A DNA stretch of 64,000 nt from Klebsormidium nitens (GCA_000708835.1 DF237212.1:54734-118733), one strand, 5' to 3'; numbered from the stretch's first letter, positions 12,638-25,760 are shown. The notes: a model not told the origin generated them from the sequence alone. Made by a program: numbers and translations.

Positions 12638-15600
12638 ATGACCAAGCAGATGGCAATTGCAAGTGGAAGCTCGGGGGGTTTGCTTCAGAAGAATGGCCAA
12701 ACAAAGGAAATTCCGCCAGCTCTGAAGCAAGTACTTGAGTTTCCCTTGCCAACATTTGAGGACGTCAGCCTGGCTATGTACCGAACAAGAAATCGTAAGC
12801 ACAATCTTTAACTCCCTGGGACAATTGCTGACAAAATGTTACAATATGGGTGGAGGGGAGAAAGCTCGACGATATCGCCATTAAAGGGTGGTGAGGGCAT
12901 TGAAGGATTTGAAAGAGCTTCAAGCCACCTGCTTTTGTTTGATGGCAAGCGATTGAAGCAGAGACAGTATTGATTGGCAAGCTCATCTTGTGCATACCGC
13001 TGCAACGAAAGCTGATCTTGTGAGCTGTAGCAGCTACTACAAAAAGCAACACAATTTGCACCTTCTCCTTGACAAGTGGGGGCATACAGGGTCGTCGCTG
13101 ATCCGTTTACACCACCGTCTGTCAACAATAATTGATTGGTCATGTTACCTGCTCTGGGGCCTGGTTTGCAAGAGGTCAAGGTCTCTCAACTTGAAACAAG
13201 ATTGTGACCCGGCTGTTGGTTAGTGTGAATGGTTAGAAGTTGGATCTGTAGGCGATGCAGACTACAGCAGATTTGGACCTGCACCAGATCTTAGCACCTG
13301 ACCATGTCTTTTTGTTTGCTTTCATAAAGGTATCCGCAACACCGAGTGCACCCTCTCTGATGCTCTCTCTGAATTGACCGGATGCGAGCTGTATTTGAAG
13401 AAGGAGTACAAGCAGCGAACAGGCAGGTACGCTCACGATGCTTGCAGCTCGTTGGAGACTCTTCTCGTCAAGCATGCCCAGTAAACTTAAGTTGACCAAA
13501 CCAAAATCTATGTATCCACCTTTGTTGGTCTCATGAAAGAGGGCTCTGCTTTGACCAAATCCTCGGTAACTGTTTTTACCCAGAATGCTTTCCAGTGCCT
13601 ACAACTGTCAGCAGTTTCAATCATCATTACAGTAATGCACTTTGTGTCAGGCATTTCCACAAGGACGCATAAGCACTGGCTCTATTGAAGACATCAGAGA
13701 CTTGCAATTCCCAGCCTACGACCTCATAACTTTCGGGACCCACCCTTCCATGGGGTGTCGAACCCCACTTCTTCATGCGGTCACCTTACGGCTCGAGCGA
13801 CACCCCTTGATGCAGTTTCAAGGAGCGTGGGGCCAGGAACGCCCTCCTCCTTCTGAGCGCAGAGCAGCGTGAGCGGGGGGTGGTAGCGGCATCGGCCGGC
13901 AACCATGCTCTGGGTCTAGCGTGGCACGGTCGGGACATTGGCATCCCTGTGACGGTGGTCATGCCGGCAAGCGCCCCGTTGACAAAGGTGATCGCGCCAG
14001 CGTTGCCTTCTGAATTTACTAAAGGTGTTCGCAGCTTATTGAAGGCCCATCCGCCTGTCTTCGGGAAGGCTTCGGCAACAGTCTATCGAGGAGTAAGCAG
14101 TAAGGGTGAGCGAGACTTCCGGTTGGAGGATTGCTAAGCTCTTATGATCCTCTGATGTCGACAAGACTCCTATCGAGATGAAAGTAAGTTCCATACGAGG
14201 CGTCCAGCCGGCAGATTTGACCAACAGAGTCGTATTATCATTCCTGCCAAGTTCCTTCATAGATTTGTGCCGATCTCCTTCTATCCATCCACCAGGCAAC
14301 GGATCTGTTTCTTTTACGCCTCGTAGGTGACGAAATGCAAGGCCCTGGGTGCTCGAGTCATCCAACACGGTGACGACATCGGCGAGGCCAAGGCATATGC
14401 AGATGAAGTGTACGTAAAGGGCGAGGGCCTCCGATATGTCAACGGCTTCGACCACCCTCACATCATCGCAGGGCAGGTGGGTGGGGATCGATAAATCAGC
14501 CCACTTATATGAGCGTTTTGCGCAACTGATTTTGCTTAACAGGATTGCTGGAGTTGGGGCTCTTTCTCTGTAGGATAACCAGACGGGGGCCTTCAACCCT
14601 GGAGGTCTCCAATTGTTCTGAAGTACTCTTCATTTTCGGGGAACTCCGAAGTGCACGGCAAAAAGGGACCTAACGGGGAGTCCACCGGATCATGCCGTGT
14701 GCTTTCCAATTCAGCCTTGAGTCACAGGGCGTCAAACGCATTCGACCACAGATAGTAGCCCGTTAGTGACTTGCTCGAAAACCGTGAGGGCTTACCTTGG
14801 AACAAGCTGTGTGAGCTTCGTTTCTGGGATCTTGATCAATCTTTCAAGTTTCCACGAGAAAGCTGTGACAGTGTTCCTGGAAGCCAGCAATCAGTTCACC
14901 CCCGCTGATGTGTGTCGAAGTCATCAGCTAGCCGACCTCTGTCGGCAGCAGTCTTTTGAGTAGTGCTTCGACCCTGAAAATGCGTCTTTTTCCAAATTGC
15001 AGGGCACGATTGGGCTGGAGATGCTGGAGCAGGTCCCCGACATGGACGCGGTAATTGTGCCCGTCGGCGGAGCAGGCCTGATCGCGGGCATTGCATTGGC
15101 CATCAAGGTGAGCGGAGCGTAAAGACGTACCATCAATTGGCAAACAATGAGATTGATCTGCGATTATCTGTTTTGATGGACAGGTGGCCGTCAGAGCAGA
15201 TCGTGATAGACCAGCGCTCGTCCGAGGAATGCGCGTTACTACCGGAATGCGCGTTACTACCAGAACTCGCATCTCCGTTCGGTTGACTTGTGGCATGCCT
15301 TCCCCCCAGCGACGCGTTAATCCGCTTGGCAACCCAATCACGGAAAACATCGTTGTAATGGAGAAGTCCTATCGGCTCCCTCAAGCCCTCCCCCAGGCGG
15401 ATGATTAGCTTCTTGCGTCCAAGTGCAGAGTGCCTTGGCGAAGTCAGCCCCCACGTCGCTCCCAAAACTGCGCTTTCACATAGCTCTTCGACGGTCTTTT
15501 CTTCATCGAAGCAATCAAACTCACATACGTCATTTTTTCGCGTACAAAATCCTCATCCCAACATTCCGACTCCTGCAGACCCTCCAGCCGAACGTGCTCG

Positions 15601-17702
15601 TGATCGGCGCGGAGCCCAAGCTGTGCGCGAGCTTCTGCGCGGCGCTGGCCGCGGGACACCCCGTCCGGGTCGACATGCAGAGCCCCACGCTGGCAGACGG
15701 CCTCGCCGTGCCCTGCGTTGGCCCGCACTCCTTTGCAGTGGCCAGGTGAGGGGGGCCCTCGTGGCTCGGGAGGCCAGCGGTGTTGGGCGATCTTGTCAGC
15801 GTCTTGTGCAAGATTGGGGTTGAGATTGAAGACTGTGCCTGCTTATTCTGGAATAGTGCGGAAATCAATAGCAGCACTGAAGCGCAAGTTCTTCTCGTGC
15901 GCCAAGTAGGCCTGAAGACCCTCTCAGCATCAATCCGCCTTATGCAACTTTGCATCAGAACACTTCGCATGATAATAGATGCTTTTCGGTGTCCGTGCCG
16001 TCGCAGTGAAGAGCAGCCTAGCTTTGCACCGGCGCAATGGCCGCCCATCCGCTTCCCTGCCATCACCGACCGATCAAACCGTTTCACACTGTCTGTTTAT
16101 TTTCATGCATTTCATTTCATTCACAGCTATCCACGATGATCTTCCACACGCTAACGCCCTTTTGCCACGTGCCAGAACATTGGTGGACGGAATGGTGCAA
16201 GTGAGCGAGCGGGACATCGGCCTCTCCGTGCTGCGCCTCGTCGAGCACGAAAAGCTGGTGCAGGTCAGACCGCACACTATGGCCTTAGTCTACTTATTCC
16301 GCCCTCATATTGGTGCCAGAACCGATGTCCGGGAAACGTTCTGTTTTCCTAAATCCGCTTTGAAGTCCTGATTCTGGTCCTTCGTCATAGGAAGGTATGC
16401 TGAAGGTCGCCACCCCTACTCTATGCCACTCCAGTATCCTAGTTCTGCTCTGAACTTTCTCCTCCCTCGGAACCCGCTCTAGTGATCCCAGTCCGTTCTG
16501 GTCTTCTGACATTGTGCCTTCTTTGCTCAACCCTCACTCAACTTGCACTCTCAAAAAGTTGACTCCCTCAACTTTGTCCCGCTCCCAGGAGGGCGCCGGC
16601 GCGGCGGGTCTGGCCGCCCTGCTGTCGGGCCAGCTGCCGGAGCTGCGCGGCAAGAAGGTGGTCATCCCGCTGTGCGGTGGCAACATCGACACCACCGTCC
16701 TGGGCCGCGTCATCGAGCGGGGCCTCGCCGCGGACGGCCGCCTCGTGCGCTTCAGTGCGATCGTGAGCGACCGACCGGGAGGTATTGCGGGGCTCTGCAA
16801 GGTGAGAGAAGCTTTCTTAGTGTTGACAATTCGACGACGAAAATAGAGCTTGCGGCGTTGGAGGCCTCTCAGGGGAGTGCGGCTGGTGTTGTGGCAGTGC
16901 TTTCGGAGGGGTGACGGCGTTGCAATTTGGAGGAGAGCGGGACGTCTAATAATCTGCCCCTGAAAATCCTCTTGCTTTGCTGTCGAGAGTGTCTTACGGA
17001 AACTGACGCTACCACCTCCCCAGTTACCCTTTTCTAATTCAGCGCAAAATCAAGACCGAATTCTTTCTTGCCCTGCAAAGTGTAGTAGAGCAGGAATATT
17101 GAGTACCAGTTCTTGAAGATGGTTACAAGATTTCACCGCCTCCTCCCCTTGTGGGTACAGATCGTGGCGGAGGAAGGCGCCAGCATCAAAGACATCGTGC
17201 ACGAGCGCGCCTGGCTGGTAGATGCGGTCGCCCACGTCCAGGTTTTCATGGTAAGGATTCACCAATACCGCCAGCGTTGGTCTGCAATGCTGCAACACAC
17301 GATCTGAGCAGCGAAGGTGGTTTTGGCGGCTGGGTGATGTGCGGGTGCTTCGGTGGTTCGAGCGTATGTTCTGCCGGATGGGACTCCAGTTTCTCGGTGT
17401 TCTTTATCTGCTGAGCACAGGCCGACGGCAGGCGTCGTTGCAAGCGTTTGGCGCATGCCACAGCAGTCCGGTCCTTCTAGGGCTTTGGCAATTGTGCCGC
17501 CGCCTCCTTTAAGCAGGTACAGGTATGCGGAGGACCTTCGGTGCGCCTCGATTGGATAGACTTGACCAGCAATCCGCACCCTTTTCGCGTGCAGGTAGTC
17601 GAAACGACAGGACGAGATCACGTTGAAAGACTTAGGGACAGGTTAGAGCAGGAAATGAACTTCAAAGGACCAATCACATCGTGGGGTCAAGTTTCGCTAT
17701 AA
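12638..17702 (+). CDS. Threonine dehydratase (threonine ammonia-lyase), single ACT domain
   Basis: PLP enzyme that deaminates threonine to 2-oxobutanoate. Ten exons close exactly into 448 residues: 12638-12794, 13330-13426, 13816-13987, 14327-14476, 15003-15107, 15579-15745, 16176-16263, 16589-16801, 17161-17250, 17595-17702. The Schiff-base lysine is K87 in [21 protein letters not shown] (111-118) and [11 protein letters not shown] are the substrate and PLP-phosphate loops. The C-terminus has one ACT domain ([17 protein letters not shown], then [31 protein letters not shown]). Length and the single ACT domain match the catabolic/animal-bacterial type rather than the plastid biosynthetic enzyme of land plants, which is longer with a double ACT-like domain. 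The first about 30 residues are Ser/Gly/Gln-rich without a clear transit peptide, so the protein may be cytosolic. It could also act on serine. Confidence 0.95.
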
Positions 17703-18956
17703 GCTACCGAGGTGGATTCGAGTGTCTTCAGAAGGCCGGTCTGACAGGTACAAACAGCACAGGTACATCAAGGTCTGATTTTGAGGAAGTAAAAGGTATA
17801 GGAGAAGTGATAAGGTTGCCTGCCATTACTTTGAGAAGGTTATCCGCGACGACAGGTAGAATAGCAAATTGGCATCGGGTATTCGCATTAGCTTTCAAGG
17901 TGTTTAGAACAGGACGGAACTGTCCGTGCCGCGGGTAACAGCAGTAAGCCTTGCAACATAAAGTAGGTGGAGGACGATTCCCCAATGACATACGTCTACG
18001 GTGTATGTGTTGTGCACCATCGTTACCAGTGTAAGTTGAGTCAATTAGAGAGTCGAGCTAAAACTACCGAATTTGTAGAGGTTGCGCTCAACAGGGGTGG
18101 CTTGTTCTCAACAGCTTCACTTGCGGCGTGGCTTGTCCCGAAGGACGGTCGCGAGAACATCGACTAAATTCACACGCAGCAGAGAACCCATGCATGCATC
18201 GGGCCAGGATCAGTCCCGTTGAGGTTGTGGATGACTTTGGAGAGCCAGCCTGAGGATGCATCTCATCATGCATCAAAATTGCACCTTCGAGGGCCCCCGG
18301 CCCCAGAGCACCAGTAAGGGCTCACCAGTGAACGACTGCTAATGCTTAATAATGCGCAGAATCTCCTGAAGGAACACAAATGCGGAAGATCGTCCGCGTA
18401 CGGTCGGAACTTGAGAAGGCCCTAATTTTCCATCGTACACATTATGGGGATGCGTCGCGGAGGTGAATTGCAATGATGCCCGCTAGGATCATGCATCTAT
18501 GGCGCCCTTTGCTCATTACATTAGGGATAGAATGACGCGTCCGCTGCTAACGTGAGTGTGCAATTTTGGTGTACTCTACCAAAGACTGAGCGGCGCTCAG
18601 TGGCATGTGTTGCAGCCATTCTCATACGAACCTCAGAGAGTGTTGCGTCAGCAGTGCTCAAATCGCAGACAACATATGCGCCACAAAGAAGTTTCGCTCT
18701 GGTTGAGCGCAAATCACAGATAGCCAATTTGGAATGTGTGCTTCTATATCTATGCTCGCGTACAGGAGAACCTGACGCAAACGCAGTCCAAGCTTGTTTG
18801 TGGCTTGCTTAGGGCAGTGAACGAAAATGAGGGTTACGTAAGCCCGTTTTCTGGAGTCCGGACTAATCAGCATCGTTGCTAGACAGGGCCACTGCTGTGT
18901 TTCTTACTGTTCGGAGACGCCTGAAGAATGCTTTCAGGCTTGAGGCCCTTTACAGA
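17703..18956. other. Intergenic, no gene seen
   Basis: 1.25 kb between the threonine dehydratase stop and the stop of the first PMP3 gene on the other strand. Only short open frames without splice or protein support. Confidence 0.45.
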
Positions 18957-19879
18957 TCAAGCAGTCAGGACAAGGATCGCATAGAGAATTCCGGGGATGT
19001 AACCTGCACGTCGTGCGCGAGCCATGCGCGCGGGGAAGGTTTCAGCACTAGATTGTGATAGTGTTCGAAGCAAGCGTGTTCAACCAAGCTTTTAGAAGAG
19101 TTGTTATGCACCTTCCAAAATGATTTTAGAGCATCCCAAAGTTTGAAAGCAGGCAGGGGCGTTGATATCCGGGCCCGAACCTGTCGAGCTCAAGTTGCGA
19201 AGGTGGGCTGCTCGCCGGCAAACTCAGCAGAGAACCGATTCTGAGCTGTCAACATAAGCGGCATAAGCAGGCAGAATCGATTGGAGATACAAGAAGATCG
19301 ACAGAAGCAGGCATTGGAACTTTAAAAACCTGAGCGATCGAGGCAGGCTGTACTTACCTAGTAGGGTCAAAAGCAAGCAGATCCAGAACTCGGATCGGCA
19401 GTCGTACCTCATGAAGACGCCCAAAGGTGGAAGCAGGACAGCTGCATGTAAGATATTGGCTGGGACTATGCAGTTGCTGAGACAGCATTTTTTAACTCTA
19501 TGGCAAAGCTCTAATCGCAACGGACCATGACGATCTCATGTTCGCAGAAAGCGGGATCGTGGGCAGGGCCCAGCTCAGCCTGAGTATGATGAGTATTAAA
19601 AACCGCATGATAGATGTGCCAACAAAGCACCCTCGCGAGGAATCTGGCAAAGACGTGCACGGGGGCTCTACATGGACACCTTTCTAAAAGCCCTCCTCAT
19701 GAACCTGCCAATATCGTCAGACCCGGCTCCCGGGGCTCCGGCCTCAAACCCGGGAGCAGCAGCTCACCGCACAGCATTTCGCAGCAGTACTCTGTGGCGG
19801 TGCGCGCGGCCGCGTCCCTTCTCACCCGCACGAAGGTGCCATACTCCGGCCGGGGCGGCTCACCGGGCGGAGCGCTCAT
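18957..19879 (-). CDS. RCI2/PMP3-family small hydrophobic membrane protein, copy 1
   Basis: Three exons, 19879-19768, 19441-19358 and 19003-18957, close to 80 residues; both introns are phase 1. The core is typical of the PMP3/RCI2 (UPF0057) family: AVLLPPLGVFMRYDC, then EFWICLLLTLLG and GYIPGILYAILVLTA, giving two membrane helices. Members sit in the plasma membrane and help keep ion balance and membrane potential under cold, salt or dehydration. The first exon adds about 37 residues (MSAPPGEPPRPEYG...) ending in YCCEMLC. A CCE(I/L/M) motif just before the first helix also occurs in the longer plant RCI2D-F type, but the C-terminal tail of that type is absent here. It is head to head with copy 2, 433 bp apart. 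Confidence 0.93.
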
Positions 19880-20312
19880 GAGCCCAAGCGGCGCTTTGCT
19901 TCCGACACGGACGCAATGTCTGAACGAATGCAGGGCGCGGCGTCTTGCTTCAGATAGAGGCGCCCAAGCCTCGCGGCGCCAAACGCGTCAGGGCGAGCTC
20001 ACTTTGTATCGGGAGGCAGGAAGAGCTCCGACTTCACTTGCAAACGGATGCCTGCCAAGAAGCTGATAGAGTAGGCGCTTTGTGTCGCCTGTACATGCAT
20101 ACGTGGAGGTGCATGCGAGCAGGGCCCGGCCCGGTCAGCCGAGGGGGCGACTCGGATCTGTGCGCCACGTCAGCTTAGACAGCTTATCGGAAAAGCTACT
20201 GTAGCCTGACATTATCTCGAGGTTTCCGCACAAGTGATGCTTGACACCCAACACGAGAGCGGAGGGTATCAAAGAGCCAGCTTGCGAAGCGGCGAAGATC
20301 TGAGTTGTTGCG
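19880..20312. promoter_or_regulatory. Shared bidirectional promoter of PMP3 copies 1 and 2
   Basis: 433 bp between the two divergent ATGs. Two ACGT-core elements are visible: ACGTGG at 20101-20106 and CCACGTCA at 20165-20172. In plants such cores are bound by bZIP factors of the ABA/stress pathway (ABRE type). The region is GC-rich on the copy 1 side. Function is inferred from sequence only. Confidence 0.5.
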
Positions 20313-21525
20313 ATGAGCTCAACGGGACTGCCCCGGCCCAGCGTTCCGCCGCTGGGCACTGACGATGATCCGGCGGAAGACAGCTTCGACAACAGGTCGA
20401 CCACCGAGCTGTGCTGCGAAATTCTCTGCGGTGAGACATTGCAGAGTGGATTGCACGCTTTGAAGGACAGCAACAGGGGAACAGATGCAAAATGGGGAGG
20501 AGTAACTCATCCTTGATGCAAGAGCGTAGAGTATGTGTGCACGAGCTTCAACCTGATCACTTCACCATCCAGCTAGTCCATGAAGCCCCGCTCAAATCAA
20601 GCAAGATCTTTGAATGCTTCCATGAGGTACGGAGGCTTCCTAACTGGTGATACGCCACAGATTCTTGTGATGAATCTACCCCTCACCATGCTAGCACAAG
20701 TTCCTGCTGATCAGAGTTCCCGAAACGTTTGATCGATTCTTAGAGTTCTTTGCTTTTGGATGCAGCAATCCTGCTTCCTCCTGTGGGCGTCTTCTTCCGT
20801 TACGACTGCAGGCTAGAGTTTTGGCTTTGTCTCCTCTTGACAATCTTTGGTGAGACCCACACCTTCATTTGTGACACACTTTTTGGGAACCACTTTGATA
20901 GATGTGTAACTGACTCATCCTTGCAGTGCTGGTAAATAAGCGGACGTAAAGGTTCATCTTTTATCTGGAATCTAATCTTTTTTTCCTCGCCGCTTGACGA
21001 TCAGCATCAAAGGAAGCAAACTTGTTTTTTCCCCTGCAACCACAGCAATCCGTTTGAGGATCTAGGATGCTCGCTGTCAAATTCCCAATTCTGGGACAAC
21101 TGACAAGAGAAACGACTTTCTGACCTGATCACTCGAAGGATCTGCCGTACCAACTCGACCAAGAACCTGACGTCCACGGTTGATCTCTCCGATCGGATAA
21201 CATCATCATCTGTCAGATCTCAAAAAAAAAGATTTCCTTTGTCTGTCAGAACACCTGCCCAATTACTTCTTGCTGCCCAAGCGTCTTCTTTTCTGTTCGG
21301 ATGAGTTGCGCCTTTCACTCTGTTATGTAGGATAAACTCGCTCAAAAGAACACACATACTGTTTGGCCCTGAATTAAAGAGGCCTGGCTGGAGGCTTCTC
21401 TTGGCCGCAAGAACCCTTGAATGATGCTTTACATGTCGCCCACTTACGAATCACAAGGAGAAGTCTTTTCTGTCGCAGGTTACGTTCCCGGTATCCTTTA
21501 CGCACTTTACGTTCTCCTTCGGTAA
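20313..21525 (+). CDS. RCI2/PMP3-family small hydrophobic membrane protein, copy 2
   Basis: Three exons, 20313-20430, 20766-20849 and 21479-21525, give 82 residues with both introns in phase 1, the same positions as in copy 1. First exon: MSSTGLPRPSVPPLGTDDD and onward, ending LCCEILC. Core: AILLPPVGVFFRYDC, EFWLCLLLTIF, GYVPGILYALYVLLR, two membrane helices with a basic last residue. This is the only copy of the cluster on the + strand. Its second intron (629 bp) is longer than in the other copies. The N-terminal extension is acidic (DDDPAED), unlike the arginine-rich one of copy 1, so these tails evolve fast while the CCE motif stays. Confidence 0.93.
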
Positions 21526-22960
21526 AGTCAGACATGGGTAAGCATTTATGCAAGGCTCAACCGAAACACTCTCAATCGATGCAATTGAATGCTTGATCGA
21601 AAAATTTCTTAATAGACTTCTGAGGATGTCTGCTGCTTGTGAGTTGTCGCCGCACTGCTGGAAGACTGCAAAGTCCGGTCCATAAGTTTGCCTTCCTTTC
21701 CTCAGGTGTTTCAACCCTCGTTGCAACCGCTGCGATCTGGATATTGGTCCCGATTAGCCGCTCCAGATTCTGGACTCGAGCTTACCTTGTTACATGTCAT
21801 TGCACCCAGGTATCGAGCAAGGTGGCCCTTTGAAGCAGATGGATCTTAGGGTGAAACTGCAAGCTTCAATCATTCCGAAGCGAGCACTATAAGGTTGGTA
21901 CAAAAAGAGAACTCGAGTTCGTATACCCCTGTGATCAGCAGAACAAAAGATAAAATTAGGACGGAAAACGAGTTCTCGGGAGGGAGTCGAAGGGGGCGAG
22001 TATTTCAGATCGAAATTTGCGATTCTTTCACGTGCACCAGAAAAACGTATGATAAGTTCCCGGGTAATGATATTTACAAAAGTACGATCCTGTTCGAATG
22101 TGAGCTGGATCCATTCGGTCTTCTATTTCTGTGGAGCCGGGCGACCTTATACTGATGCAATCAAGGCAGCCCATGTGTACGACAGGGTTTCAAACCTGTC
22201 CTTGGTCCTTGGACCGTCGAAAGTACGGCGAAAACAATCCGCAGATTGCTTTGCAGAATGTCGAGGGATGAACTATAACGGACATATACGAAACATGACA
22301 TCATCCGCATCACCATGATGCCTTGTGAAGAAGGATCGCGGGGAGTGGAGCTTCATGGCAAAGGAAACAAACATGTGCATGGCTAGTATAGATGAATAGG
22401 TAGGTGTTCTCCAAATTGCCGGCCGCTTTCAGCCCTTCAGTTCTGCATACTTGCGGTCTGATGAGAATAAAAGCTCGTAGACAAATGTAAAACTGTGGTT
22501 CGTCAAAGTGATATTTTCCAGAAGATTAAAGCCACGGAAGCCGAGCGGGCAAGAGAATGTGGCACTCAGTTGTTTCACGGATGAATTGCCCATCTCCACC
22601 TCATGTTGCAGGTAGCTGAAGCGGTCTCGGCATCGTTATAACCAATCTTATAAACGGATAGATCGGGAAGCTGCGGTTGAGAGTTTGAACTATGATCCAT
22701 TGAGGACTTAAAGGAATAAGTTGACACTTGGACACACCATCTCTTACTGTAAAGCGAGAGCTCAAATCTAGAACGAGCTTACACGACCAAAAAGTGTATC
22801 GAAGAATGGCAGCAAAACAATGAAGAGCACCGACGTCATTGGAGCGGGAACTGTTTGCGGATCTCTTGAGCAGGCATATTGCTTGAGACACAACCACTGG
22901 ACGTTTGATGATACAGTTTTTAGAAGCAGTACAGCTGAGACTTCAAGCTATGTTTCCACA
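21526..22960. other. Intergenic between PMP3 copies 2 and 3
   Basis: 1.4 kb between two convergent stop codons. No PMP3 exon remnant or other coding region could be supported on either strand. Confidence 0.45.
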
Positions 22961-23960
22961 TCACAGCAACACACAGGCCGCGTAGATAACTCCAGGAATG
23001 TAACCTGCAAGCAAGACAAAGCACTAGATCAGTCCTCGACGAAATGGTTTCACGAGCGGCGACCGAAGTCTAGAGTTCACACTCGGCAGTATTGAGAGCT
23101 CTCCGGCTCTTCTGGCCCTGAGCTGTCAAGTTGACGGAGCTGAACAACTGATTCTGCAGCTTCTGCATCTTTGTAGATAGAAGGTGCGAGAGAATGCCCA
23201 GAAAATCCAACAAGGACGAAATATGCTGCTAATCCATCCCAGCCTGAAGGTCTCCAGTGATTCGGTGATCGAAGCCCCAGATATCAGCCTGAGGCGAAAG
23301 GGACAATCAAGTGAGCGAATGAAGCACTTCTCCGCTTCTCTCACCTAGGAAGGTTAGCAGCAGGCAGATCCAGAACTCGAATCCGCACCCATACCTCACG
23401 AAAACACCGAGGGGAGGAAGCAGGATGGCTGCAATGTAAGAAACCGCGATATGGAGAATCTGAAGCTGTTTTTACTGCACTGCGGGTCATTCGACAAGCT
23501 GAAACACCGATTGGTACCCGACTTTACAGCCGGAAGAATAGCTGAACGGCACGAAGACATGATTAGCAGGTGAACTTGTAAGGGCTCTGCCCAGATATGT
23601 TTCGATTGGATCCAAATGCCATGCGCCAAAGAGACCGCGCCGAGAATTTTGTTGCCAACTCGGCGGGCAAAGAACGGCATGCACGTGGTCTCCTGCACAA
23701 GCATGACTACTCCTTCAAGGAGTTTTACCCGGAACTGCTCTGACGGCATCGTTAGCTTTGCGCAGACCCAGATTGGTTCCACTTGTTTGGGACAGAGTTC
23801 CAAGGAGGCGTTGCAATCGGGAGACCTGCTGCCAAAGTTGAACAATGTTCATGGATGTCGTACCACACAGAAGCTCGCAGCAGGTTTCTGTCCCCGTCCT
23901 CCGGCCGTCGCCAGCCCCTCTGCTCTCCACCGGCGTCGCCTCATGGTCCACGGAGCTCAT
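22961..23960 (-). CDS. RCI2/PMP3-family small hydrophobic membrane protein, copy 3
   Basis: Exons 23960-23864, 23428-23345 and 23004-22961 give 74 residues; introns are phase 1 at the same two places as in the other copies. The N-terminal exon (MSSVDHEATPVESRGAGDG and onward) ends in TCCELLC. Core: AILLPPLGVFVRYGC, FEFWICLLLTFL, GYIPGVIYAACVLL. Exon 2 is 84 bp as in all copies. Compared with copy 4 in the same orientation, the first introns are almost equal in length (435 and 434 bp), which suggests a fairly direct duplication, though the intron sequences were not aligned. Confidence 0.93.
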
Positions 23961-25760
23961 CGTGGCGGCCGGGAGTTCAAATGGCTTTATGCTGCTGAAA
24001 TCTTCTAGCGCTCCCAGTGAGCATGGGCCAGATTGAAAACTTTCAGGGCGCCAGGGAGAGCTGCTTCAATGAATCTTCGCAAAAGAGGTCGGTGCGTGCT
24101 GGTCAACACTGATGCGGATGGCGACACGTCGAGCTTCTCTGCTTCAAACTTTTCAAGACCAGCCTCAGCTTCTTAATCGTCAACAGCCTGACGAGGTCGA
24201 GGGCCTCTCAGGAAAGAACGCACCGTGACGCCGACAATTGCAGCAAGGCGCTCAAGCGGAGAATCCAAGAACCCGTCTGACGATGCGTTGCGCTCTGCGA
24301 ACGCATGCAGTGAAACTTTCCGTACATCCTGCCTGGGCTTGAGAGTGCCGGGTAAGATCACAATGGTTTTGGTTTAACAAGTACAGTCGCTGACAATGTC
24401 AGCTGTACGACTGTGAAAGGTGTCTTTGTGCACAGGGCATCTGCACACCTTTATGTTTAGCCTGACTTTAGCCTTATATATAATATAAGCAGGCATCATG
24501 CCGTCACCCCAGTAGTGTAACTCCTTGCTTCGCGTTTTCAACTGGAATGACCGGGACGCAGACTTCTCTTTTCACTTTCGAACATACGTTCTTTAAGCTA
24601 CGTTGGAATGTCCGACGTCAAGATTTCCCCCTGGGATTGTGCCATGTTACAGTATCGGTCTGATTGAAGCAGGTGCTGTATCTGTGTATGCAAGTTTGCA
24701 ACCACACCAAATTTTGCAGGATGTACCCGATGCAACCGGCATAGTGCATCTGTGAATTCAAGAGTATGTAATCGAATGAACTGCAGCATTCCGTGCATGG
24801 CGTGTGGACAGTGAAAAACACCGGGGTCTTACTAACCCAGGATTGTGCCACTTGCACATGAAGCATCCAAAAATCCTTTTAAGCCAGACTAAGAATCACA
24901 GAGAACTTGCATCTTTGACAAGTTTATTGTTGTTATTATAGTTGCATCCAAAAGTAATACCGGTAGTTGCCGCATGCTGCTCTAGTTCTGTAGACGTTGT
25001 GTCCTCTATTATAGGCACTCTTCGCACACATGTCCCGGTGTAGCTTAAAGATATGCCAACCTCCAACTAGGAAGGCAATGTAGCCTGTTGATATACATAT
25101 AGCCGACAAATCTGACCAGGGAATCTGATTAGGTGAATCCTGACAATACGAACTCCGACAAATCTCAGCAGTCTGAAGCATAATCTACAACAGCGGAGGT
25201 AAAAGCCAAAATACTGCACAGGAATTACGACGGTCAATGATCAAAATAAGTAATACCATTATTGAAATTGTTGCAGGAGGTCAGCAGAGACTAAAATTCG
25301 AAAAATGTTGTTTGCAGATTCTGCGGACCTATCAAGTTGGCCGTGGTGGCTCAATGACTGTCTCCAGGTCCAATAAAGCTCCTCATAACCTTTCTGAGCT
25401 TCTATAGTAGTACATGTGCGCGTGCTGCTTGTTGGGAGCTGTGTATACTGTCAAATCAAGGGGCGGAGCAGCTAGAATCATATACAGTTCACCTTCCTCT
25501 GCACGACTCACAGTCAAAAAAGCGGGCGTCGTTTTTTAACCATAGCTGCAAAGGGGCACGAAACACAGCTCAATGACTGTTCACGCTGTCATGCGAGAAA
25601 CACAGTACCGCGTGTCTTCTGCATACTGGGCTCCACATCGTGTCACCTTCCTTCTTAGGATCCCCAGAAATGCGAGCAGTTTGCAGTCCAAGTTTCATGT
25701 AGGTCACCCGTAATTCAGCAACCACTGAAGCCTAAACAGACGGCCTTACCTGGCCAAGTT
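23961..25760. other. Intergenic upstream of PMP3 copy 3
   Basis: 1.8 kb. The part next to copy 3 should be its promoter; an ACGT-core element ACACGTCG lies at 24124-24131, about 165 bp upstream of the ATG. A further stretch near 24480 is AT-rich (tatatataatataag). No coding exon supported. The part near 25700 is the 3' region of copy 4. Confidence 0.4.

Noticed and set aside
14574..14622. Possible extra exon ([11 protein letters not shown]) in the threonine dehydratase gene
   Set aside because: It has an acceptor-like start, but the conserved junction IIAGQ-GTIGLE is restored only by splicing from 14476 directly to 15003.
15228..15263. Short duplicated word (gaatgcgcgttactacc) that looked like a repeat array
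   Set aside because: Only two partial copies inside an intron; no array or functional context.
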